Assembly: GCA_030220185.1 (NCBI GenBank)
Contig: JASPKZ010010272.1
Coordinates: 2,768,501 to 2,832,500, forward strand
Source of the DNA: Diploptera punctata
Taxonomy: Eukaryota > Arthropoda > Insecta > Blattodea > Blaberidae
Reading direction: 5' to 3'
DNA: 64,000 nt
Positions 12,551-24,975 of this stretch are shown one piece after another (position 1 is the first letter of the stretch; each line of letters opens with the position of its first letter). The notes beneath the pieces are model-generated. The model ran no database searches. It saw only the letters and a program-made list of their open reading frames with translations, and was not told the DNA's origin. The position numbers and the translations under genes are program-made.

Positions 12551-13422
12551 TCAGGGTGTGGCTGTGTGACCGTATGTTTTACGTGAATATGTGTACTTAA
12601 CGGGTAATATTTTCTTTGGGCGTATTATGTCATAATCATTACTTCATCAACTTTTACATCATTACATCATTACCTCATCCACTTGCATAGGCTCGGTCGC
12701 CCCAGCTGCAGATATACTGGCGCCATTGTTGATCCGCTAAGACGCCTTTATTCTTTTACGTTCCCGGCACCGTTATATGGTGTTTTATGGGTATCTCTGG
12801 ATTGCACTTGAGAAGCCCTTTCCAACCGTATACGATCTCTATATTTTCATTTGGCTTTTTGACGAGTATAGGCCGACATTGCATTATTTATTTTAATTGT
12901 TTACTTTAATACCATATATATTCACTATAATTATTTCACACTAATGTTTTATATATGCAATCGATAAATTTTGACGAGAGCTGACGATTAAAACTCAAAC
13001 GAACGTCCTAACTTCTCCTAGTCAAAATTTATACTAAACGGACATTATAATTTGACACATCTTAACGACCTCAAAATAGCGCGCTTCCCCTTCCGCCGCG
13101 CGCGATGCATCACAGTCCACACTCAACATAACGAATTCTTTGATTCTTTATTTATCGAGTGGTGTAATTAAATTTTGGATGTATATGATAGATATATAGC
13201 TGCAACACTAAATTGTATCCCCCGATTTTATCAGTTTTCTGAATTGCCACCCACTAAGGACGCAAATTTAAATACGTATTCACATTAAAAAAAAAAGTCA
13301 ACTTTCCTCTACGCTGCCGCGCATTATTCACGGTGGGAGCGTCTTCTTGTATGGCTACCCTCTTATATAGGCTATGGAGGAAGATTTTTCGCAATTATTA
13401 TATAGATTCTAGAACGATTACT

Positions 13423-13542
13423 TCCATCCATAGTAATTCTGCCCGAAGGCAGGTCCTTCACCGCAATCATAGCATTTTCATGCTATGATTGCAGCTTTAC
13501 TAGGGAATTGTGTAAGTGTGGTAGCTTCCCGTTGCTTTCCAC
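13423..13542 (-). mobile_element. SINE-A 3' fragment just upstream of the AP endonuclease gene
   Basis: Inverted tail of SINE-A (CCATCCATAGTAATTCTGCC, then GCATTTTCATGCTATGATTG, to TTGCTTTCCACA), lacking the tRNA head. It lies about 200 bp upstream of the first possible start codon of the gene, so it probably sits in or next to the promoter or 5' UTR. Confidence 0.85.
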
Positions 13543-13748
13543 AATTACTTAATGTTATAATAATTTTAGAAGCGTTGTATATTTTACTGTACACTCCATT
13601 ATGGAGTAAAATAAACACCGAATCGGTGAAACGTAAATAGCACAGGAGCTTATTTTACAACGAATTATGAAGGTTGGCGATATTGATATCTAAATCTTGT
13701 AAAATCATCAGTATATCCAACAACAGAAAACTAAAATACCTATCAGCC

Positions 13749-13994
13749 ATGGCAAGTTTTCGCGCGCAATTGTTTAAGTTGGCGTTCGGTAATCAAGTAA
13801 GTTTGAGGAAGCCTAATGGATTTTTGTTTTTGGAATGCTTTAAGTATATAATTTTATCAAAACGGCATAATTATTGTTATATTTATAATTCCGTTAACAA
13901 GTACAGAGGCTGTGGACTGTCCTTAAATAACTGCCCACATATATTGGCATTGCGTAAGGATTTATTTACGTTAGAAGGCAAGTTGAGACGCGAA
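13749..13994 (+). other. Open in-frame N-terminal extension of the AP endonuclease
   Basis: The reading frame of exon 1 stays open upstream of MPPKGKR, with possible starts at 13749 (context GCCATGG, near-ideal Kozak) and 13674. Starting at 13749 adds 82 residues. The first 28 (MASFRAQLFKLAFGNQ...) carry Arg and Lys but no acidic residue and could form an amphipathic helix, like a mitochondrial presequence. It may equally be 5' UTR that is open by chance; I give both readings similar weight. Confidence 0.4.
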
Positions 13995-14030
13995 ATGCCA
14001 CCAAAAGGGAAGCGTTCTGCCAGTACAAAG
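13995..14030 (+). CDS. Rrp1/APEX1: AP endonuclease coding exon 1
   Basis: Encodes [12 protein letters not shown], then donor GTAAGG, phase 0. The basic MP-K-G-K start resembles other animal AP endonucleases. Intron 1 (5.3 kb) holds a long-TIR element, LINE pieces and a SINE-A. Confidence 0.8.
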
Positions 14031-17000
14031 GTAAGGTAAAATCAAAGAAATTATATTTGTGCAAATTGGGCAACAATTACGTGCGATTATTATTGTGATT
14101 TTAATATTTTGAAGTTTGTGAAGGTTAAAGTATTTGGACCCTTATCTTTACCTTACAACTCGTACATCTCGTATAAGAATTCGATTAGTCCACTACAGTA
14201 GTTCCGATACAGATAGCTCTACTTGAGACCTCTTGTTTTATGGGTCATCACATTTGCCATTTTTATTATTTTGCACTTACATATTATCTTTACCACCGCA
14301 TATTTTACCAGTTGGAAATAATAAAATAATAATTATAATATAGCCTATAATGTATTAAAAATTTGGAATAGTTTTATTTTCCAGATTCATGAAAAAATTA
14401 GTATAAAATTCCCGAGAATTTTAGTGCAAATAAATTAAAATAATTAAAGAAAAATATTAAAATCCACACAAATTATTGTAGCAATATGTGAATAAGTTCT
14501 AAGAAATATATGGTTTGTTGTCCGAAGAAAGTAAGGAAAATACTGGAAATTAAGTGAGAAATTGAGAGAGAGAGAAATATAAGCTAAAACAAATGTCATT
14601 AACTATGTGTAATATTGGAAGATAACTATTAATTATGGGTAAATAATGTAGCCAATTTAAAAGAATAGGCTAAAAATAAAGAATAATCTGCATCAGTCTT
14701 AAACTTAAAAAGCTAACCAGCATCATACACACTAACCTTATATTGGTCATTTTGGAAAAAAACTTTTGAATAACTCAACCAATGAATTTGCCTAAGTTGT
14801 ACAGTATAGTGGTGCATATACACACATGTTTATGGAATTTTTGCCAGATGGTGCCATATGTGGTGAGATCAATATGACCAACCTTCACAATTAGTTTCCA
14901 TAGATGTTTATAAGAAATTAAGTAAACTAAATAAATTACATCCATATTATTTAATAAACTATAAATTAACCTAACCTGCCCCTTCAGAACCTAATAAAAT
15001 GAAATGAGTGAACATCCATTTCTAAAAATGTTTTAGAATTTATTGCAAATGTTAGTCATACCAATTTCACATGTATGTCCTGCAATCGATGCCAGAAGTT
15101 TCATTAAGCATTTGTCCATACACATTACGATTCTGTAGAACTTGAGAAAAAATAATCATTGCGAGATAAATACAACAATTTTCATAAATATTTAATAATT
15201 GTAAAATATATTTTAAAAATCATTGCAAAATTTTAAAATACTAAGAAATGTTAGTAAAAATGGGAAAAGTATGTAGTGCAACTATGTCGTAAAAATGTTG
15301 TATGGAAAAGCATAGAATAAATTATTTGAAAGTTCAGTTGTTATTTTTATGTAGCATATGTTATTTTTCAAGTATTATTATTCACGGGGGAAAATAATCT
15401 GAATAAATATTTGGTTCTTGAATGAGGCTGAACTATGGCACCATCTGGTGACAGTTCCATAAACATTTGAACATGCACACTGCTATCCTGTAGAACAGAA
15501 AAATTCATTGGTTGAGGTATTGTATAGTTTTTTTCACAAATTTTAACAGAGAAGTATTAATATTGTTAGTAACTAGAATGAGTTACTTAAGAAACTTAGA
15601 ATATTCAATGTAACTCGCTTAAATCTTATTTTTATTCTTTGATCATTAAGTGACCATGTAATGATGAAGATGACAGATTGAACAGAGTTACCTAAATGTG
15701 TTTTTATACTATCAAAAAGCTATATAATGTAAAGAAACTAATTTTAGTGATTTTCAATGACATCTTATTTAATTTGATGTAAATAGCTGTCAGTTGGGCT
15801 GGACACATTATTCGCATGGACAACAAAAGGATTACAAAAAGAATTTACAATGAACAACCACTATTGGCCAGAAAAGTTGGAAGACCTAAATTAAGATGGG
15901 AGGATAGTATAATTCAAGACATTAAGATTTTAAAAATAAAAAACTGGAAGAATGAAGTGCAGAACAGGGAAGTCTGGCATAAGCTTCTGAAGGCGGCCAA
16001 AGCCCACATGGGGCTGTCGAGCCAATTATGATGATGGTGAAATAGCTGTCAGTCCTCCATGCTTAAATCATATAACATTCTTGCCACAATGCTGTACATC
16101 AAAGAATGCCATACTGGAAAGTTTTTTTTTTCCCATGTAAACTTAGTCAAAATGTGGTGCAGTGAATAATTCTCTCTCTTAAAAAAATAAAAAGTACTCA
16201 ATCAGGTTTGAACACACAATCTAATGAATGCCACTCTGCAACAAGCTATAATACCAACATGCAATATTCTTCCAGTTTATCTATAGATATCAGGACAATT
16301 TAAAAAAAAACAAATGTAAGTAAAATAAGGAAACTTGTAGGTAGGTAGGTAGGCCAATATTGAGATTGGAAAATAGCATTAATGATTTAAGTAAAGTGAA
16401 TTATACAGGGAATTATTGGAAAACAGTTCAAAATAGGGATGTATTGAGAGTTTATGTTCATGTGGCCATGAACCTCCAGGTTTGATAGTGCCAGTAAGTT
16501 AGAGTAAGAAATATAATGTAAAATGTGTTGTGGCAAAATGGATCTGAATTTAGATTAAAGATTGCTAAACTAGAGTTTATTCTAACAGTATTAAATATAG
16601 GCTATTTAATGTTTGAGGATAATCTTATTTTTATAATTTTAATTTAACACATTGCTTTGTTTAATAGCAGGCTGATGTTAATAATTTCGAAAACTGATGT
16701 GTCTATTATATAAATTAATGTATATTTACACTTCTGACAGTTGGAGACCGAAGGAGTACTTTATTAATGTCACCCCTCATATATGGAGTGGTGTTGGTGG
16801 GAGCATCAGCATGCCAGATTTTGTAATTAAATTATGCACTCCCTCTAGTTAACAGCCTTCAGTGCAATCGTTTAAAATTGCAATTTAGATATATCTATTC
16901 AAATCTCACTATGAAAGTAAAAAAAAAAGACAAGACTTAATATGACAAATATCACATTTGTTTGATAGGTGAAACAAAATAAGTGCCTATCAGAGTTGTA

Positions 17001-20000
17001 TTAATGCATGTTTCAACATGTACCACAATCTTGGTCACAGATTTTCATTAAATATTATGCATGCTAGTCCACCGCTGTGGTCTCGAGGTAGCATGCTGCC
17101 TTGTCACACAGTGGGCCCAGGTTCGATCCCCGGTCAGGGCAGCTTTTCTGGGTGAGGTTTTTATCGGAGTTTTTCCTCACCTGTAAGACAAATGTCAGGA
17201 AAACTTTAAGGCCCAAACAGTCCCCGAAATCATATGGCCATCATCATCCTTCACCGGTGTGGAAAGCAACAGGAAGCTACCACACCTACAATTCCCTAGT
17301 AAAGCTGCAAGCATAGCATGAAAATGCTATGATTGCCCCAAGTTGTGAGAAATTTGTAAATATAGTTTTGAGACTCGTGGTTTTACAATGTACTAATCCA
17401 AACAGTTAAATTACAAGCTTAAAGTGAGTTATAAAAAACTACATAAAACACTGACAGACACTCACTAATGAACTGAATACTAATAATTACAATAAAAATG
17501 AGAACCAAAAAAATGCATAAAATCTGAACTAAACCTGTATGTGTGTAATTTGGTTGAACATTTTGCAGAAGTGTTTGAATTTGTGGGTGCAGGAGAGTTG
17601 TTAAGTTTTCAAAAAATAACAATGTGCCAAATTAGTGAGAAAAAAAAACTGAGAAATGATTGTGCATCCTGCAGTATAAATAATGTAGGCCTAAATAAGA
17701 GAAAATCAAAATGTGAGAACATTGTTAATAAGCTTAAGGAATTAAAAACTAAAGCTTGAAAAGAAGGCAATGATTACAGGTTTTTGAATCAATATGATGT
17801 AGGTCTACTTGAGGTAAATGGAATTATAATATTATTTCTTGTAAACGAGTCTGCATATATTATTTTGTTCATGATATGGACATGGAGATCAAAATCATTG
17901 TTGAAAAGCTTAAAAATGAAAAATATGCAAATCTGACTTAATTTTTTCTTATTTGAGTAACAGGTGTTAATTAGATAAAATATTTAAAAAAACTAATTCC
18001 ATGGAATGACAGCCCTGGAAGGTTCTTGCCTACCAGCCAACCTCACATCCACATGTGTTTATTAGAGATCGAGAGAAACAGTATTGAACATTCCTTAAAT
18101 ATCTTCACTATACCTTAAACCTTTGTAAAAGAGCTATAGTCTGCCTTCATTAGTGAATGTTTATTATCTTTTATTATCTCTGTGTTTGTTGTTGACATGT
18201 TCAGTTTACACTGAGAGAAGCAATTCATATTGACAATCACTAGAAAATATTAACATTCACTTGGCTTTCTAGTTTCACAGTAAATATATATATATAAACA
18301 CAAAATATATCCTAATGCTGTAATGCTTTTGTTTTTCATCTAATGTAACCTCCAATCTTCTTGATTTCAAAGTGTATCAAAATAGATGAAACCTTGTGAA
18401 TTGATTGCTTAAAAAAAATAATAATATTACTACTGAATATTGCACAAGATATAATACAGGTACTATAATTCACTGATCAAAAAAATTTGCATCAACTATT
18501 GAATTCAAAGTAACCAGCTGCTGCTCCAATTTTGATTCCAATATATAGTTTTATTGTCACTCATTGACATCTGTAAGAAAATAAGCCAATAACTAAATTA
18601 GCTTGGTTAAGAAACTCCTGCTAGAGAGCACCCATGTCCCCATATGGGATGTATGGAGATATAAAAACATAAATAGTTTTATGGGTTTTTAATCCATGTC
18701 TGTATTCATGCAATGGTTGATGATATATTTATTATTCCTAATAGAGTTAAGGCCATTAGACTTTCCCTTCCACCTAATCAAATTTAAAAACATATGATTG
18801 AGAAAATTAAGTACAAAATGAAAATTGAATTAAACCTATTAGAAGAAAAACTTACAGAAATATGAGTGTACTGATACGTTATTTACAAACAAAAAATATA
18901 ATATTCCTAAGTCTTTATAGGAAGCCAGATATAATAAAAACAGTTAAGTCTCATTGACTGTGATGGGCAGGACATGTTGCACGTATGGGGAATGAAAGAC
19001 TTGCAGGAAGCTTCTTGTAGGAAAGCCAGAGGGAAAACGCTCAGTTGGTAGACCAAGAATGAGGTGGGAGAATAACATTAACTATGATTTGAGGGAAGTA
19101 GATTATACAGGGAATGATTGGAAAGCATTAGCTCAGGATAGGGATGTATGGAGAGCTTATGTCCGTGCGGCCATGAACCTATGGGTTTGATAGTGCCAGT
19201 GAGTAAGTAATAATATTCCTAAAATTATTGTTTACAATGTCTACAGTTTGTATAAAATGCCTTTTTATTCATAATAAACTGGATCTTGGAATTTTACTTT
19301 TTAATTTCATTAAGATTATATATTCTATTTTATTACAGACATCAGAAGAAGGTAAAAGAAAAAAGTCTTCACGGAAGAATGATGCAGGAAGTTCTGATGA
19401 AAATGGAGCTGAGGAAGTGAAAACTCCAAGTCGTCAAAGTCAAAGAAATATAAATAAAGTTGTAACATACAAAGATGAAGATTTTTCTGATGATGAATTA
19501 CCTAAAAAGAGAGGAGGAAAGATTAATAAGAGGGCAAAATCTGAGGAAGATTCGGATATGTCGGGTAGTGAAGAAGCTGGAGCTAAATCAAAACCAGTGA
19601 GCAAAAAGAAAAAGCATAAAGCAGAAGAAACTGGTGATATGTCAGACAATGATTCAAATGATTCCAAATCCAAGGGTGGCAAGAAGAAGTCCAAATCTCA
19701 GGATAATGAAGATGAATCTGGTGAAGAGGATGGAGAAGGTGATGACGATGATGATGATGAAGATGACGAAGATGAAAATGATGACAACAAAGATAAAATT
19801 GAGGATAATAAAAGAAAAACAAAATCTGAAGATAGTGGTGATGAACCAGATTCTAATAGTGAAGGATCAACAGATGAACCAAAAGCGAAAAAGTCAAAGA
19901 ATGGCCAAGCAGCTGCAGCCAAAAAATCTAAAACTGATAAACCACTGTTAAATAAGACTCAAAGTGATTTTGAATCTTTGGATTTTTCTAGTGATAAAAC

Positions 20001-21091
20001 AACTTCAGATGGCAAACCCTGGAACTTAAAAATTTCAACTTGGAATGTTGGTGGTCTGAAAGCTTGGGTAAAGGTAAGAAAGATTCTACCCTTAATTTAT
20101 AATATTTTATCAATATGTATAACAAGTGAAATCTTTCTCCAATTTTTTTTTAATCATTTGCTCCACTTTATGATAATTTAATGAAATACTGAATTTTGAA
20201 AATACTTTCTAATTAATAAGGATAAAGGCCTCAGGAAGCCCTTGGGGTAGTGGGAGGTTAGGGCTCCCACTTTTCTGGACAATCAGCACTTGATGTCAGC
20301 TGGGTTGTCAGCCCTGAATGACGGCTGTTTTTACCCCCAGAACAAGTTTCTGGTACTCATTTCCATTAGAGGGCATTGTGCTGCCAGAAGGTTTGGGTCA
20401 GTTTAAAATCCCTGACCCCACTGGGACTCAAACCCTCGACCTTCCAGCTTGTAGTGCAGTGCTTTAACCACTATGCTACGGCGTGCCCCTTTCTAATTAA
20501 TGTACAGTATAATTTTGATTTCAGTGGAATCTGTGAGTTGTTACAATTTATTATTGGTTATTAATTACAACCCTACCAATAGAACAGCATCAGATATTCA
20601 TTAAGTGTTCACCTAAGTATTAACACTATCAAAAATAAACATTCTAAAGTCCAAGGATAAAATTATTGCTTTATTTTGTTTGTATTATATATTCTGCATT
20701 GTTACTTTTTAAAAAAAACTGATTAAAATTATTGCTTAATTTATGTTGGCAGATAGAGAAATATGTTCTTTTTCCATTCATGTGTATTATATAACCACTG
20801 TGGCCTTGAGGTAGCATGCTGCCTTATGCAACGGGCTCGGGTTCGACTCCTGGTCTGGTCAAGCTTCCTGGGTGAGATTTTTTTTTTTAGATTTTCCTCA
20901 CCTGTAAGACAAATGTCAAAAAGCTTTTGAGGCCCATACAGTCCCCGTACATCATCTGGTCATCATCCCACTATGTGGAAAGCAATGGGAAGCTACCACA
21001 TCTATAATTCTTTAGTAAAGCTATAGAGCATAGCATGAAAATGCTTTGATTGCAGTGAAAGACCTGCCTGATGGCAGAACACTACAGAATA

Positions 21092-21149
<58 letters not shown>

Positions 21150-24100
21150 GCCTTATATTCAATTACACAGGCCTACAGCAAGCTACCAATAATATTTAGT
21201 ACAATACTATTGTTTAGGAGAAAATAGTAAACACAATTTAGTATTGCATGTTGAAGGGTATTGGTCTATCTGCTATCAGTTGAGGGACAGAACAATTTAG
21301 TTAAGTACTGTGCATCCATGCGATAAGATGGATCTTCAGGAGGGCATTAAAATGTTTTGATGCTGGTATTGAACATAATGTACTGTTTATAATGAAGTAA
21401 GAATACGTAGTTCACAAACTCGCCACTCTGTCTCGTCCATAGTGTATACATAATATGTACTATAACTGTGAAGATAACGGCAAAAGGAATGTGAGACTGA
21501 GTTCTTATAGAAGTAGAAAAAATATTTCATTTGTTAGAATGTGATACACAAACTTAAATACCTTTTTTTTCTTTTTTTTTATATTGAGTTGTTTTTGACT
21601 CACCACATACTTCTTAACTCCCTTGTAGACCCGGGTTTCTTCACTGCATTTGTGACATTCTCAATACTGTATCACATCCACAACTGACGTCCAATGGCCT
21701 CCTCTCCTGCAGACTGACCTCCGCGCCATCTGATGGCTGACCGACGAACTTCCAAATCAATTCCCTCTCCTTATCATCAGGTATTTCAAAATTCCCGATG
21801 ATAAGGAGAGGGGATTGATGTGGAAGTTCGTCGGTCAGCCATCAGATGGCGCGGAGGTCAGTCTGCTGGAGAGGAGACCGTTGGACGTCAGTTGTGAACG
21901 TGATACAGCATTGAGGATGTCAAATACAGTGAAGAAACCCGGGTCTGCATGGGAGTTAAGAAGTATGAGATGAGTCAAAAACAGCTCAACATAAATTAAA
22001 ATAAACTTCATAGTGTTATTTCCTACCTACATAACTTACAGTAATATAATGTAGGTTAAAAACTATAATATAGTTAACTTAATTAAACACCTTATTAAAG
22101 AAAACATGTACATTTTTATGTTCATTTAAAAATCCAATCATTGTATTGATCCTTATGGTAATGTTTTGTTACATTTACAGAAAGCTTGGTTTTTATAAAT
22201 AAATATAACTAATAAAATTGTTTTCTTTTTTCCCCCTTAGAAAAATGGAAATGATTATATAAAATATGAAAATCCAGATATTCTGTGCCTGCAAGAAACA
22301 AAATGTTCAGAGAATAAACTCCCTCCAGAAATGAAAGTGAATGGTTATAATGCTTACTGGCTTTCAGGTATCATAATCATATGTGTACACCTTACAATAC
22401 AATATATTTTTGCAATGTGCTGAGAATGAGCAGCGATGTGGAAGCAAGTAAAGTGGCATGCACATAACTCATCAATACAAGTGTATGAATTTCTCAACTT
22501 CAATTACAGTTAGAATAATCACCTACCTTTATCACAGAAGATGTTCGATACCATGTCCTTTATATCACCACACATTTCTGGCATCTTTTCACTCAAATTA
22601 ATTATTCTTATGAAATTATGAATCCAAACCTTCTTAAAAGATATCAGAAATGTGTTGTGTTACAAGGGATTACTTTCAACATATGTGACCAAAATAGATA
22701 ATCATAGTATATTCACGAATTTAGGCCATTTGTTGACCTGTTTCGGCCTCATTAGAAACACCATCCAGTAGTCTTTTGAGTGGACGACCTGGTCTTCTTC
22801 TTCCTGCAGGTTGATATCTTAACACTTGTTTGGGTATCCTGTGATCTTCCATTTGATGAACATGTTGCATCCATCTTGACTTATAATCAGAAATTTTGTT
22901 TTCTAAAGGTTCCATGTGTAATTCTTCTAAGATGTCTTCATTTTTTTTCTGATCTAATAGTGTGTATCCTGCAGTCCTCCGAAGGTGTCTCATTTCAGCA
23001 GATCTAAGTCTCTGTATAACCTTCTGTTTCAACGTCCATACTTCCCTACCTTACAAAAGAGTTGGAAGAGCCAGTGTTTTACCCTTTTAGTCTTGAATGT
23101 TTTTGGACTATTGTAGCTTGAAGATGGAATTTATTAACCCTAAAATTCTTAAAAATTTAGATATTTTTGCATTTACATCCTTTTCTTCTCCATATGAGAT
23201 ATTGCATCCTAGATATGTAAAATTATTCACCTGCTCCAAAATTTTATTGTTAAGTACAATTTTACTTCTGACAGGACCAAAATAGATGATTATTTTAACT
23301 GTAATTGTAGATGAGAATTTATGGGCCATGCATTCTTGGACATTGCAAAATGATGACACTGTAAATCTTTGTTAATGTTATAACTCATGCATTAGAAATT
23401 AAAAACAGATGATTGATACAAGAATAAGTATAAAATAAATAATATGACCTAAATTTATCTTAGAGTAAGTTTTAAGTTCAAATGTGTTATTTTTATTGAT
23501 GTTTTGCTAGGTAAATTACAGTGGTATATTACAATGCGAGGTTGGGAAGTTGTTTTTACAGAAGTTAGGAAATTATTAAAAACCAAGCGATAGCGAGGTT
23601 TCTAATTTCTGAGATTCTGTAAAACACTTCACAGACGTGTGTTGTACTTTTTTTTTGCATGGTGTTATCAAAATAATAAATAATAGTAAAATAATAACAT
23701 CTTTGTTGGAAATATTTGCGTTAATTATAAACAACTGACTGATATCAGCAGTCTGGCCAATGTATATACGGTAAATGCTAAAAATAATTTAGTTGAGATT
23801 ACAGCAGGCCATGACACCAATCAGGGATAAAATGGCAGCAAGTACGAATTTATTGTTTTATATTGTTTCAAATAAAGTTCAGTTCATTTAAAATGCAGTG
23901 ATTTGTTTCATATATTGTAAATTATACAATATATTTTGGATATATTTTTCTATATACATTGTACATAGCATACATAAAGGGCAGTGGTTTTACTTCCCAT
24001 CCTAGGTAGGTAATTTATAATATTATAGTCTAGTTATTCAGTTATTTATAGGTTGGCAATTCCAAAATTTAGGAAATTAGGTTTTAATCATGGTTGCCAT

Positions 24101-24936
24101 TCCTGTAAGCATGACAGAATGCTCTATCGTGCAAAAAAAATTATTTTCTGGACCCAATGATCACATGCAGATGGGAGACAGATATCCTGGAATAAATAAA
24201 TAAGTGCATTTAATTGCTAAATATGTAATATCTACATGTTTGACATTATAATAAATATTTTTCAGGAGAAAAAGAAGGTTATGCAGGTGTGGCCCTACTT
24301 TCAAAAGAAAAACCTATTAATGTAACTTATGGGATTGGAAAGAAAGAATTTGATAATGAAGGTCGTGTTATTACAGCAGAGTACGATAAATTTTATCTGG
24401 TTGCAGCATGTAAGTAATGTATTTAAACTACAACTTTACAAATATATATATACTAGAAGTCCCGGCCACGCATTGCTATGGCTAAAGTATACGTTAAAAA
24501 TTTTAATTAAGTTGCTGTCTTTCAGCCAGATTACTTAAAACTAATACTTACACACGAAATTAATAATATTGAAAATAAAATAAACACTGAACACACTTAA
24601 ATTATGAAATAATCAATATTTGTAATTCAATTGAAATTCACGCTTGCAACAAAAAGCACAGCCATCTGGCTCTCTCTTTGTTAAATAATAAACCAATTAT
24701 CGTACCAAATTACCTTACACTGCCATCTGTTAGAATCGTATGGAACTCACAGATAATTATAACTCTTTGTTAAATAATAAATAATTTGCAATAAAAAAAT
24801 AATGCAACTATAAATTTAGTTATAAACTACCCTAAGTCTCAAGTTGGATCAAACTGCACACAGTGTGCAAAATTTTATTAAAATCGGTTCAGTAGTTTAG
24901 GATTCCATCGCAGACAAACAATGTGACACTTAAATT

Positions 24937-24975
<39 letters not shown>

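Noticed and set aside
13581..13994. A defined core promoter (TATA or initiator) for the AP endonuclease gene
   Set aside because: The region is AT-rich, so TATA-like words occur by chance; no transcript start can be fixed from sequence alone.
19440..19951. Antisense and alternate-frame ORFs over the acidic exon (Asp/Glu run read as Ser/His/Met)
   Set aside because: Shadows of the AP endonuclease exon 2; low-complexity codons keep other frames open.
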